Positions 49,501-60,329 of a stretch of 64,000 nucleotides of DNA are shown piece after piece. The notes under the pieces are model-generated. The model saw only the letters and a program-made list of their open reading frames with translations. It was not told the origin of the DNA and did no database searches. Made by a program: the position numbers and the translations under genes. The first letter of the stretch is position 1. Each line of letters begins with the position of its first letter. The stretch covers positions 21,266,001 through 21,330,000 of the forward strand of contig NC_091693.1 of the NCBI RefSeq assembly GCF_041296265.1, given 5' to 3'. Source of the DNA: Equus caballus. Lineage: Eukaryota; Chordata; Mammalia; Perissodactyla; Equidae.

Positions 49501-52500
49501 CTCAGGTGCCAATCTTTAAAAAAAAAAAAGACACCTTTATGGCTTTTATCACTTAGAAAATTCCAAGGGTTTTAGAACTCTGCACCAGGGACGAAGACCA
49601 AATATATGTTTTTCTTATAAATCACAACGCCACAGGGACCAGCCTTTCTTCCCCATCTGTTCTCTTGAGAGGTTTGTGTCACTCAGTGGGGACCTCAGTA
49701 TCCCCTCCCTGCCCCGCCCCCCCATCATCGCCAGGGACGGTTCCTTCTGCCCGAGCGAAGCCTCCGGCCGGTTGAGACCCCATGCTCTGTCTCTGTTGCA
49801 GATGCCCCAGAGAACCTGAGAGTGCTGGTCTCCTATGCAAACAGGACAGGTAGGAAAGGGGGACAGAGTCAGGGCCTCTGGGTGCCACAATGGGGGCCCA
49901 GGCATCTGGAATGTCAGCGTGCCAGTGGGTCCCTGTGCCCTCAGCTGTGCATCTGTCCTGCCTCTTCCCTCCCCTAGTCCTAGAAAGCTTCGGGAATGGC
50001 ACGTCCCTCCCGGTCCTGGAGGGCCAAAGCCTGCGTCTGCTCTGTGTCACCCATAGCAACCCCCCAGCTGGGCTGAGCTGGGCCTGGGGGGGACAGACTC
50101 TGAGCCCCTCCCAGTCCTCAGACCCTGGGGTCCTGGAGCTGCCTCAGATCCAAATGGAGCATGAAGGCGAATTCACCTGCCGAGCTCAGAACCAGCTGGG
50201 CTCCCAGCACTTCTCTCTGAGCCTCTGTGTGCACTGTGAGTGAGGTGGGGTGGGGGGGGGGCAGCACCTGAGTCCTGGGGAGGGGAGCAGCACCGCTGAC
50301 CTTCTCATCCCTCCCCACAGACCCCCCACAGCTGCTCAGACCCTCCTGCTCCTGGGAGGACCAGGGTCTGCACTGTGGCTGCTCATCCCGAGCCCAGCCG
50401 GCCCCCTCCCTGCGCTGGCAGCTGGGGGAGGCTCTGCTGGAGGGGAACAGCAGCAACGCCTCCTTCACCATCACCTCCAGCTCCTCCGGGCCCTGGGCCA
50501 ACAGCTCCCTGAGCCTCAGCGTGGGGCTCAGCTCTGGCCTCAGAGTCAGTTGCGAGGCCACGAACGTCCACGGGGCCCAGAGAGCCACTGTCCTGCTGCT
50601 GCCAGGTCAAGGGGCCAACTGCATGCCCCCTGGAGGGCGGGGGCTGAGTGGGGCAGGAAACAGGGTCCTGTGGTCAGAGCAGGAGCTGGGGATGTAGAGG
50701 GGGAAATCCACATTGGAAGGCCTGACCCCTGGGCCTGGGGTGCAGCAGGGTTTCCAAGAAGTACTTGGAAAAGAATTGCAGGTCAGGCACCTGGAATGAG
50801 AGCTGGAAGTCTGAGGGTCTAGCGGGGGTGGGCATGAAGACCCACGTTGATGGGACGGGCTCAGAGACGTCTGACGGTTTCCTCGTGCAGATAAGAAGGG
50901 GCTCATCTCCAAAGCATTCTCCCATGGAGTATTTCTGGGAATTGGCGTCACGGCCCTCCTTTTCCTGTGCGTCATCCCCATCATGTGAGTTCAGAGCAGG
51001 AGAGCGATGGGGTCTGGGCCCCGGGAACTGGGCTGGTGCCGGGGTACACACCAAGGTGGGCTGGTTTCCTCAGGGTGAAGACTCTGAGGAGGAAATGGAC
51101 CCCGGCAGGGACTCGGCCCCAGGCAGAGGCTCAGACCCCGGCAGAGGCTCCAACCCAGGCGGAGGCTCGCAGGTTCAGGGCCTCGCGGAGGAGCACCATC
51201 CTGGATTACATCAATGTGGTCCCTAACGCTGCTGCCCTGGTGAGTGGCCAGGATGGGATCTGCTGCCTTTTCTTCCCCTCCCCTAAATCCTGCGCCCCAT
51301 CTCCGATTCCTGCACACGCTCCTCCCCTTCCCTGTCCCAACCTTCGCCCGAGGGACGTCCAGGTGGAAGAAGCTTGGGCGTGGGATTCAGATCCTGACTC
51401 TTGAGACCTCTGCGAAATCGCTCACTCCCTTCGAGCCTCCGTTTCTTCCTCCGCTTCCTTTCGAGAGTTGGTTTGAGGGTTAGAACGCGTCCGCTGGCTC
51501 CATAGGTAGCAGCTGTTCCATTATTACCACCATCAATAACTGATATACTAATGATTAACATCCTTGAGAGGCAGGACGTCTAATGATCGAGACGGGACGC
51601 TCTGAAGTCATCCTGCCTGGGTTCAATCCTGCTTTTGTTGCTACGTGTTCTTGGACAAGTCATGGAACTTTTCTGTGCCTCAACTTCTTTAAGATAGGGA
51701 GAATAGTGGTACCTACTAACTAGGATCATTCTAGGTGTTCAATATGCTCATACGGTACCAGTAAAACTTTTAGAATCGTACCTGGGACCTAGTAAGCGTT
51801 CGGTAAATGCTGGATATTTTCAGAAGAGAACATCTGTACGCTGACGACTCCAAAATTTACATGTCCCAGACTCACCCCTGAACTGGAGACTCATATGCAG
51901 CTGTCTAGGCAGCATCTCCATTTGGATGTCTAACCAAACCCATGGCTAACTACATCAGTCATGCTTCTCCATCCTCCCCATCTCGGCAAATAGCACTATG
52001 TCCGCCCAGCTGCTCAAGCCAAAGCCCTGCAGCCATCTTTCCCTCCTCTCTTCTCTATCACCCCACAATCAACCCATGAGCAAATCTCCTCTACGGTACA
52101 GCCAAACCACTTCTCGCCCCACCTCCCCGGTCCATGCACTGACATCTCTCCCCCCACACACCCCCGCCACCTGCTGTGTGTCCTCTCTGCTTCCGCTCAC
52201 CACCACCCCCCACACCCCACTCCCTGCCCCAGTCTACTGCTCTGTACATAATATCCTTTTAAAACCCAAAGAGGCGGGGGCCAGCCCCGTGGCCGAGTGG
52301 TTAAGTTCGCGAGCTCCGCTTCCCACGGCCCAGGGTTTTGCTGGTTCAGATCCTGGGCACGGACATGGCCCTGCTCGTCAGGCCATGTTGAGGCAGTGTC
52401 CCACGTACCACAACTAGAAGGACCTACAACTATAAACTCACAACTATGTGTTGGGGCATTTGGGGAGAAAAAAGCCGAAAAAAAAAAAGAGGATTGGCAA

Positions 52501-53455
52501 CAGTTGTTAGCTCAGGTGCCAATCTTCAAAAGAAACCAAAGAGGGGGGCCAGCCCAGTGGTGCAACAGTTAAGCGCACACGTGCTGCTTCAGCGGCCTGG
52601 GGTTCACCGGTTCAGATCCCAGGTGGGGACATGGCACTACTTGGCACGCCATGCTGTGGTAGGCGTCCCACGTATAAAGTAGAGGAAGATGGGCATGGAT
52701 GTTAGGGCCAGTCTTCCTCAGCAAAAAGAGGATTGGCAGCTGTTACCTCAGGGCTAATCTCAGGGCCAATCTTGTGGTGGTCTCCTGTGCGTGACAGCAC
52801 GTATGTAACTGCACATTGATAAAACTGTAGAGATGGAGCACAGATCCATAGTGAGGGTGAGGGACGGGAGGTGATAAGAGGGACCACAAAGGGATAGCAA
52901 GAGGGAGATCTTTGCGGTGATGGACCAGCTCTGTATCTTGATGGTAGTGGCTGCGCACATCCACCTGTGTAAGTTTGCAAGGGCTGGCATAGCAAAAACC
53001 ACAGACTGGGTGCCTTAGTGACAGACATTTCTTTATTGTTTGTTCTGCTCCAAGATGGGAGGCAAGCTCAGCGAGAGCAGACTTTTCCTCCCTAACGTAA
53101 CCCCAGGTCCTCAGTCAGTGTCTGGCGCACGGTAGGTGCTCAAGTATCTGTTGAATGAATGAAGGAAGGAAGGATGTTTTCCCCTTAGGCTCGGAATCGC
53201 AAGGACAAACCAAGCAGTCCTGCCCGGCCCCCACCTCCAGATGCTCACTGCCCGGAGCCCAGGAAGAAGCAGAAGGAGCTGCGTTTTGTTTCCCACGGTG
53301 GTCCAGGACCCAAATCAGCCACTCAAGCTCCAGAATCGGAGAACGACCAAAAGGAGCCCCACTATGCTGCCCTCAGCTTCCCAGGCTTCAGACCCTGGGC
53401 GCCCCGGGTGCCCAAAGACACCTGCTGGGAGTACGCAGAAGTCAAGTTCCACTGA
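46520..53455 (+). CDS. SIGLEC10: SIGLEC10, sialic-acid-binding Ig-like lectin 10, 11 exons, 711 aa
   Basis: Inhibitory receptor of B cells and other leukocytes, known to bind sialylated partners such as CD24. Exons: 46520-46556, 46636-47019 (V-set), 47160-47444 (C2-1), 47756-47803 (linker), 47933-48196 (C2-2), 49802-49849 (linker), 49978-50235 (C2-3), 50321-50605 (C2-4), 50891-50984 (membrane), 51074-51239 and 53189-53455 (tail). All splice sites are GT/AG and phases run through to 711 codons; human is 697. Near-identity to human SIGLEC10 is visible in [49 protein letters not shown] and [11 protein letters not shown]. Arg119 lies in the motif YFFRIERG. The membrane segment is about 549-568. 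Tail tyrosines: Tyr613 in DYINVV (Grb2-type), Tyr682 in EPHYAAL (human ELHYATL) and Tyr705 in EYAEVKF. Odd: Pro680 replaces the ITIM Tyr-2 leucine, and exon 10 contains an 18-bp tandem repeat absent from human. Intron 5 (1.6 kb) and intron 10 (1.9 kb) are loaded with SINEs. The 3' side points toward where LIM2/NKG7 lie in human. Confidence 0.95.
48664..48896 (+). mobile_element. ERE1 SINE, slightly 5'-truncated
   Basis: Starts GTGGCGCAGCGGTTAAG, lacking the first dozen bases, and ends GGCTAATCTTCCTC plus an A-run. Flanks AAAGATATAACT and AAAGATGTAACT are the target duplication. Confidence 0.9.
49284..49527 (+). mobile_element. ERE2-type SINE
   Basis: GGGGCCGGCCCCGTGGCCGA head, A-rich tail after GTGCCAATCTTT. 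Flanked by AAGACACC repeats. Confidence 0.9.
51101..51172 (+). repeat. 18-bp x 4 tandem repeat in SIGLEC10 exon 10
   Basis: Four 18-bp units (51101, 51119, 51137, 51155), the last three sharing the core GGCAGAGGCTC or GGCGGAGGCTC. They encode six-residue units around AEA ([18 protein letters not shown]), between the membrane and Tyr613. Confidence 0.85.
51590..51835 (+). mobile_element. MIR SINE in intron 10 of SIGLEC10
   Basis: CATCCTGCCTGGGTTCAATC, TCTTGGACAAGTCATGGAAC, GTGCCTCAACTTCTTTAAGA and CCTAGTAAGCGTTCGGTAAA follow MIR order. 51836-52275 shows nothing certain. Confidence 0.7.
52276..52527 (+). mobile_element. ERE2-type SINE (first of a back-to-back pair)
   Basis: GGGGCCAGCCCCGTGGCCGA head to GTGCCAATCTTC tail. 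Flanked by AAACCCAAAGAGG and GAAACCAAAGAGG, target-duplication-like. Confidence 0.9.
52544..52772 (+). mobile_element. ERE1 SINE (second of a pair)
   Basis: GGGGCCAGCCCAGTGGTGCA head, CACGTATAAAGTAGAGGAAG, CAGGGCCAATCTTG end. It sits directly behind the ERE2 copy in the same orientation. Confidence 0.9.
52968..53045 (-). mobile_element. MLT1-type LTR fragment (fossil)
   Basis: GTAAGTTTGCAAGGGCTGGC and CACAGACTGGGTGCCTTAGT match one end of the reverse MLT1 LTR. Short remnant. An L2-like end (GTCTGGCGCACGGTAGGTGC) follows at 53105-53160. Confidence 0.5.
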
Positions 53456-53829
53456 GGAACTGGGGCTCACATCCGGGCTAGGGAGAAAGGCAGGGCGATG
53501 AGGATGAGGGAAAGAGTGCCAAAGCTCTCGCTCTCTTTTTAAAAAATCCCTCCAAGGATGGTTCATCCCATCCCAGACCTGAGCATCTGGCACAGCTCGA
53601 TGAGTCTCTCTAGAGTGGCCTTCTCCGAATGCACTCTTCTGAGAAGCAAGGAAAAGCTCTTCCTCTGACCTACCGAGGCACCACCCTAGCCGATTACTCA
53701 CAATCTCACAGCTTCTCAAAGGTGTGAGGGCCTTTAAAGATGCTTCAGCAGTCATCTGTGCGGTCAGCAAGCTAACCTCACGGGTCAAGCCTGGCCCCAT
53801 ACTTATTTTCGTACTACTCGTGAACTAAA

Positions 53830-54075
53830 AAACTTTTTACATTTGAAATACTTGGGGGCAGGGGAGGGGAATCAAAAGCAGAAGACTGCTTTGTGACTCG
53901 TGGAAAGGATACGAGATTCAAATGTCGGTGTCTGTAAATAAAGTTGTGTTGGAGCCCAGCCGTGCCCATCCTTTATGCACCTACCGTCTGTGGCTCATTT
54001 TATACAGGGTTGAGTCACCGGCCTGCAAAGCCTCAGATATTTAGCACCTGGGCTTCACAGGAAAAGTCTGCGGAA
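53830..54075 (-). mobile_element. hAT-type MER element spanning the SIGLEC10 poly(A) signal
   Basis: ATCAAAAGCAGAAGACTGC, TGTAAATAAAGTTGTGTTGG, CCGTGCCCATCCTTTATGCA and GCCTGCAAAGCCTCAGATAT run in the order of the reverse of the element at 13312. Termini are eroded. Confidence 0.6.
53937..53942 (+). terminator. Candidate poly(A) signal of SIGLEC10
   Basis: AATAAA 482 bp after the stop. No other AATAAA or ATTAAA was seen between the stop and this site. A G/T-rich GTTGTGTTGG follows immediately. Confidence 0.6.
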
Positions 54076-54167
54076 TCCTAACCTAAAGGAAACTCACCCA
54101 CTTCTTTCTACAGAAGAGGAAACAGAAGCAGAAGTCCAGAAAGAGTTCAAGAGTAGCCAAGGCAGGG

Positions 54168-54449
54168 GCTGGCCCGGTGGCGCAGCGGTTAAGTGAGCAC
54201 GTTCTGCTTCGGCAGCCCAGGGTTCGCCGATTCAGATCCCAGGTGCGGACATGGCATTGCTTGTCAAGCCATGCTGTGACAGGTGTCCCACATATAAAGT
54301 GGAGGAAGATGGGCATGGATGTTAGCTCAGGGCCAGTCTTCCTCAGCAAAAAGAGGATTGGTGACAGATGTTAGCTCAGGGATAATCTTCCTCAAAAAAA
54401 AAAAAAAAAAAAGAAAGAAAGAAAGAAGGAAAAAGAGTAGGGAAAAGAG
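54168..54449 (+). mobile_element. ERE1 SINE
   Basis: GGGGCTGGCCCGGTGGCGCA head, GGATAATCTTCCTC tail, long A-run and (GAAA)n. GAGTAGCCAAG is present on both sides as target duplication. Confidence 0.92.
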
Positions 54450-55750
54450 TAGCCAAGTCAAAAATGACTAGCTATGCGACTAGATGGGAGGTTCCCAAGG
54501 GGAGGACCCCCAAGGCAGGGAGACCACACAGAGGGTGGGGGTGAAGGCGGCCTTGGACCCACAAATCCAAGAAAGAGCAAACACGTGGAGGCACAGAAGG
54601 GGCACATTTGCAAAATGGAAAGAATACGAACTGACAGCGCGCTCTGAGTCAGCCAGCTGGTGAACAGAAAGGGTGAGAGTCTATGTCTCAGGGCGGGACA
54701 TGTCCCTTCTCCTGCCCCACCTCCTCCTTCCCCAGAGCTCAGACTTCTGACTGCTTCACAGAAAGCTTTCTCGGGGGACGGTTCCTACTTGTCAGGCAGA
54801 AACCGAAGGAGCCTGGAAAAGATGCTGGCTTTTGCATTAAAAAAAAAAAAAGTGATAAATTACACAATTGGAAGACAGGAAGAGCTGGGGAAAAAAAACG
54901 GGTAAAGCAGGTCAGGTAGGGTTTTCTCAGGTCAGAGATCATCCCTAAGTGGCAGTATAAGATAAAGAGCACCCACCAGGATCACATTGGGAGCCGATAT
55001 GTCTAGTAAAGAGCATCTCCATTGTGAAGATGTCTGAGACTCAGAGAGGTGAAGTAACTTACCTAAAGCCACCCAGGGGAAACCAGCAGAATTAGGAGTC
55101 CCGCCCGTGGCTGTCTGACTCTAAAACCGAAGCTTTCCCCTCTTTTTTGCAATCCCACCTGATGGGGCGCTCTTGAAAGGACTGAGAACAGCAGGCCGGC
55201 ACCCGGGGCGCGTGGTTTGCTCCGTGGAGGAACTGAGACGTGAAGACCCCGTCTCTGACCTAAGTCAGAGTCAACAGGATCAAGATGCTACAGAGCAGGG
55301 GAAGGGTACGAAGGGAAGGGGTATCATTTTAAAAGGTGATGACTCAGACTGAGAGGAAAAAGTCAGTAGTGGACATGTTCACATTTTCCAAGAACGTGCA
55401 GAGGTGTCTGGCCGGGTGCTGAGGCATCCATCATGTCTGAGCGTGAGAATAGAGCGTGGTCACAGATAACACCCCCTTCAGCTAAACCCTCTCGAGTTCC
55501 AGAGCTGTTTGTTTGTGAAAATGTTTATAACACTGACTAAGGCATATTGAGCCCCTAACCCAGGCCCTGTCATTTAATGCTCATATCATCCCCCTTAATA
55601 TTCACAAAAAGCCTTAAGGGCAATTTTGGCCAAACAGTGGGGAAATCTCCCTTCATCTTGCCAGGCCCTATTTAGCTGGTTCTTTTAATAAGGCTGCAGG
55701 AAAAGGTTCAGAACTTTAAGAGAGACAGATGTTAGTCCAGAAGAGTTCAA
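54450..55750. other. 3' flank without a gene; MIR remnant
   Basis: A reverse MIR at about 55010-55140 (CAGAGAGGTGAAGTAACTTA, CTGTCTGACTCTAAAACC). Nothing else recognised. Confidence 0.4.
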
Positions 55751-55759
55751 CAGAACCTC

Positions 55760-55955
55760 TTTTTTTGTGTCTCTGAGGAAGATTGTCGCTGAGCTGACAT
55801 CTGTGTCCATCTTGCTCTATTTTGTATGTGGGACGCTGCCTCAGCATGGCGTGATGAGCGGTGTGTAGGTCTGCAGCTGGCATCTGAACCCGCAAACCCT
55901 GGGCGGCGGAAGCTGAGAGCATGAATTTAACCACTAGCCACCAGGCTGGCCCTCA
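55760..55955 (-). mobile_element. Diverged ERE1 SINE
   Basis: CTGAGGAAGATTGTCGCTGA to CTAGCCACCAGGCTGGCCC. More diverged than the other copies, hence older. Confidence 0.75.
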
Positions 55956-56414
55956 AGGAAACCTCTTAATTTGTCTACTTAAGATAATAGTCAATAATAA
56001 TGAGCCATTTCCTGCACTGGCTTCTTAGTCACTTACTGACATCACTTCTTTATCTAATTGTGTTTATCCTTTTAAGGAGTAAAGACATCAACCCACCACA
56101 CCCACACCCACCCCCGCCATCATCTCAGAAAGGCAGAAAAAAAAGCTCAATGGTGGCCAGCTCCATGGACGCAGCCTAGCCACTGCTTGCTCCTGAGATG
56201 AGGTGACCAGGTAGCCTCTCTTTGTGTCTGAGATGACTGACAGGCCCTATGTCCAAGCACAACTTTTCTTCTCATTAGAGGCACCAAGAGGCAGGTTCTG
56301 ACTTTCCTCCAACATAAATATTACAAAGAAGTTGACATGTAAAACTTCTCATGACATAGAGCAGCTCATAATTTTATTCCTTTTACTAGTCATAGCTTAT
56401 AAAAATTCCCAGCT

Positions 56415-56876
56415 GGGCAATTTGAAATCAACAATCCAAAGTAACATATGCAGCGCTACGTTCATTGCAGTGCTATTCACAATAGCCAAGACATGGAAAC
56501 AACCCAAGTGCCCATTGGCTGATGATTGGATAAAGACGCTGTGGTGTGTGTATATATATATAATGGAATACTACTCAGCCAGAAAAAAGACAAAAATCAT
56601 CCCATTTGCAACAACATGGGGAGGACCTGGAGGGAATTATGCTAAGCAAAATAAGCCAGTCTGAGAAAGACAAACACCAGATGATTTCACTCATGTGTGG
56701 AATATAAACAAGCACATGGACAAAGGAAACAGTTCAGTGGTACCAGGGGAAGGGGGTGGGGGTGGGCACAGGGGGTGAAAGGGAAGCACCTATGTCGTGA
56801 CAGACAAGAAATAATGTACAAGTGAAATTTCACATTGATGTGAACTGTTATGAACTCAATTAAAAAAAAAAAAGAC
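56415..56876 (+). mobile_element. 5'-truncated L1 3' end
   Basis: CATTGCAGTGCTATTCACAA, GGAATACTACTCAGCCAGAA, a 3'UTR and GAACTCAATTAAAAAAAAA. AATTCCCAGCTG (56403) and AATTCCCAGTTG (56877) are the target duplication. Confidence 0.85.
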
Positions 56877-56888
56877 AATTCCCAGTTG

Positions 56889-57640
56889 TGAATGAAATGG
56901 CCCAAGCTTTGTGGTATGGAGCTCTCCTGGTGACAGTCTAAGTCAGTCTGTTTCCCAGATGAAGATCACTCCACAGCAAATCGTCTCAAAGGAGGAGGAG
57001 CAGGAGAAGAAGAAAGAAGAGAAAGAAAAACAAGATTTTGAGTTGCAACTTTCCAAGAGTTCCTTTATGCAGATATTATCTCTATTATACAACTGAGCAA
57101 ACTGAGGCGGAGAAAGGCTCCAAACATGCCCACACAATTAGTAAGATTCAACGCCAGGCAGTCTGACCCCAGAGCCAGAGCTCTTGGTCAAGACCCCATA
57201 CTGGCCTCCTGGTGGATTGCTGAATGGAGGACATCTCAGCAAGAGGCGTGGCAGGTGCAGTATATGGAAAGGACAAAGCACTTGCACTGGTGTCCAGATG
57301 CCACCACTTCTTCCCAGAATAAGTGTGGGCAAGTGACTTTCTCTCTCTGAGCCTCGATTTCCCCACCTATTAAAATGAGGGTAATACCCCTATCTCAAAG
57401 GGGCGTCATCATGATTGAGGGAGAGAGCAAAGATGAAGGCTCTTTATAAACTGTAAACCAAAACCAGACATCATGTGATTCTCTGAGGATCAATAAGTAC
57501 GATTATCTAAGCAGGGTGGGTATCCTTCTTTGACGCAGAACAGAGAATGTTCTCAAGATGCAAATCTTGCATTTGTTTAATGGCAACTATAATATTTTAA
57601 ATTTTCCCAGCTTGTAGAAGGGGTTGATGCAAATAATCAA
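56889..57640. other. MIR-rich stretch without a gene
   Basis: A reverse MIR at about 57080-57190 (CAACTGAGCAAACTGAGGCG) and a sense MIR at about 57270-57460 (GGGCAAGTGACTTTCTCTCT, AAAATGAGGGTAATACCCC). No exon. Confidence 0.5.
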
Positions 57641-57649
57641 TAATCAATC

Positions 57650-58620
57650 TACAGAAGAGAAAGATAGAGTGATATTTATCGAGCCTGATGTGAGGGCTAG
57701 CCCAGAAGCGGTCTCTTTCTCAGACAAGAAAGCACTGTGGGGAAGCGTGGTTTCCAGCACGGTTATAGACGTTTGAGAACAAAGAACATACATCACGCAT
57801 GACAGGAACACAATTTTTTCCAGTCACAAGGCGATGTTTGCCACAGTTTAGCACATACACAGCAGGTCAGCTTGACCTTGGTTCTCTGGGAAGAAAAGCT
57901 CATCTTCAAAGAAGTCCTGGCATCAGCGTCAGGGAAAAAGAGACATTCATCCATCTCTGTAAAGAGGGCATTCTTCGTTTTGAGAAAATATTTGAAGCAG
58001 GTGGAGGATGCAGGTTTGGTGGGCCATAGTCAGGCTGCTCTGGGAAAAACAAGTTTTAAGCTGAATAGATTTAACCCACATACCTTGATATGTGAAAACT
58101 TCTTATTATTCTTCTTTTCATCAAAGGTATTAACTGGGGCCGGCCCCGTGGCCGAGTGGTTAAGTTTGCGCACTCCACTGCGGTGGCCCCGGGTTTCGCT
58201 GGTTTGGATCCTGGGCGCGGACATGGCACCGCTCATCAAGCCATCCTGAGGTGGCGTCCTACGTGCCACAACTAGAAGGACCCACAACTAAAAAATACAC
58301 AACTATATACCAGGGGGCTTTGGGGAGAAAAAGGAAAAATTAAAAAATCTTTAAAAAAAAAAAAGGTATTAACTAACTAACCCAGTTTAATTCGCCATGG
58401 CATGCCAGTCTGCAGGGGCATGCAAACAGCTTTGGAGGATAAGATGGAGAGCAAAAGACAGTGCCACGCTCGCTGTCTCCTTTGCTCTCTCTGTTCTCCC
58501 CCCGTCACCCTAGGAGCCCTGATGGGTAGTTCCCGGTAACTCATGACACGATATGGAGGCCCTCTCGGACACATTTTGCCTCCTAAGTGTACCAATGCCT
58601 CCGGGTGCTGAGTAACATTT
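57650..58620 (-). mobile_element. LTR-like fossil, interrupted by a SINE
   Basis: Shares ACAAAGAACATACATCACGC-type sequence and overall order with 62960-63500, and resembles an antisense LTR. The class is uncertain; no internal genes. Confidence 0.4.
58136..58362 (+). mobile_element. ERE2-type SINE with perfect target duplication
   Basis: Head GGGGCCGGCCCCGTGGCCGA and body ACAACTAGAAGGACCCACAA are close to consensus. AAAGGTATTAACT occurs exactly on both sides, so this is one of the younger insertions here. Confidence 0.95.
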
Positions 58621-59465
58621 AAAAAACTGAGTTAACTTCAAGGACTGATGTTGGCCACCGGAAGTCAGTCTACGCAGAACAATAGAATTGTCTGACCTGG
58701 GAAATTACAAGATTGTGTTGCTACAGCAACAACTTTGACCAGGGGTCAGTAACATTGAAATACTGTCTTTTAAGCCCCTGACTTCTGCCATAATGACGGG
58801 GACCTTGGAGGAGGTAGGGGAGGGTGTTGATATCCATTCCTCTCGGGGAAAGCGATGTTGTGTAAATGAGAACAGCAACAACAGGCTTAGAGTCAGAAGA
58901 CCCAGCTCAGACTTTCTGCATTGCCAGATATTGGCTATAACCCGTTAATCGGAGACTATCAACTCCAGGAACTAGAAGTACACAGAGTTCTATGTTTCTC
59001 ATCACTGACTCAACTGTGCTCCGTTAAAACTCTTTTTCTCGGCCCCTGACAGTGTCTCAGATGTTTTATAACTTTCCGGTCTGTTCTGATTATTAAAACT
59101 CAGCCTGGTCTTCAATCTTCACCTCAACCTCGATTTAAACCCCATCACCTCCTCTGTCCATCCAGCAGAGGTTTAAGCTGGGACTTGACGCCTTGGAGAA
59201 GAGCTGGAGACCACCTGTCCCCAACACACCTTTTCTCCATTCCCATTTCAAGCCCTGGTTCCTCAAAGTATTGGCGCTTAGAGGAAGGAGAGGTATGAGG
59301 ACCATACTATGTGACTCCTGACCTAACTGGCCACAGCTGTGGCCTCTTGTTGGCTGACGCTGCTCTCTGGCCAACCCTGGCTGGCCCTCTGCGTGGCAGG
59401 TATCCAAACACTGGCTCTCTCATGGAGCAAAAGTGGACTAGGGTGGGCCAAGAAAGTTCCTTTCA
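58621..59465. other. Unassigned stretch
   Basis: No gene recognised. The ATTAAAACTCAGCCTGG near 59092 may be an LTR 3' part, but no boundaries were found. Confidence 0.3.
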
Positions 59466-59469
59466 CTTC

Positions 59470-60225
59470 TGACCCCAGATGTGTGGATTTTCCACACATT
59501 GAGCAATTCATTGACACCAGCCGGGTGTCCTACAGTTTAACTCAGTTCTGGCACTATACACCCGGAGATGGCAGCAGAACCCACAGGTTAAGGGCTCAGT
59601 CCCACAAGACGGCCCCCCTCAACTTCAGGCGCCAATCACAAGATCAGGCTGTTACCTGTGCTTCCAATTCATCGGTTATAAATCGGGGTTTCCAGTACCC
59701 CCTCCTTGAGTTTGATAATTTGCTAGAATGACTCACAGAATTCAGGGGAACCCTTACTTACGTTTACCAGTTTATCGTAAAGGGATATTATTGTTCAGGA
59801 ACAGCCAGACGGAAGAGATGCCCAGGGCGAGGTACGGGGAAGAGTGCAGAACTTCCATGCCCTTGCCGGATGCACCCCCCATCCTAGCACCTTCATGTGT
59901 TCACCAACCTGGAAGCTCCTCAGACCTCATACTGGTGGGATTTTCATGGCGGCCCCATCACAGAGGCGTGCTTGATCGTTAACTCCATTTCCAGCCCCTC
60001 CCCTTTTCCTGAAGGATTGTGGGTGGGGCTCAAAGTTCCAAGCTTCTAATCGTGGCTTAGTCTTTCTGGTGACCAGCCCCCATCGAGGAGCCCACCCAGA
60101 GGGGCTTCATTAGAACAAAATGCTCCTTTCACTCATGAAATTACAAGGGTTTTAGGAGCTCTGTGCCAGGAACCAGGGGCAGAGACCAATATATATATTT
60201 TCTATTATTTCACACACTTTCTCCA
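59470..60225 (-). repeat. Dispersed repeat family R, copy 5
   Basis: CACACATTGAGCAATTCATT, AGAACCCACAGGTTAAGGGC, GCTAGAATGACTCACAGAAT, GGGATTTTCATGGCGGCCCC and CAGGAACCAGGGGCAGAGAC. Confidence 0.6.
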
Positions 60226-60329
60226 GTTCCAGCACTGGCAGACGCCACATGGCCCTCTTAGGTGAGGCACCTTCTAGCTGGCTGAAGCGTAGCTACCCTC
60301 CTGGGTGTCCTCTTGCCTCACACATCCTA

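Larger units (their letters stand above)
48320..49640 (-). repeat. Dispersed repeat family R, copy 4, in intron 5 of SIGLEC10
   Basis: CACCAAGCAATTCTCTGTGA, GATCCCACGGGGCAAGGGCT, GGTTTTTATGGAGGATTCC and CAGGGACGAAGACCAAATAT in family order. Interrupted by SINEs at 48664 and 49284. Confidence 0.6.

Noticed and set aside
58136-58362. tRNA gene
   Set aside because: The A/B-box-like sites belong to a tRNA-derived ERE SINE; no complete cloverleaf is apparent, and a SINE body and A-tail follow.
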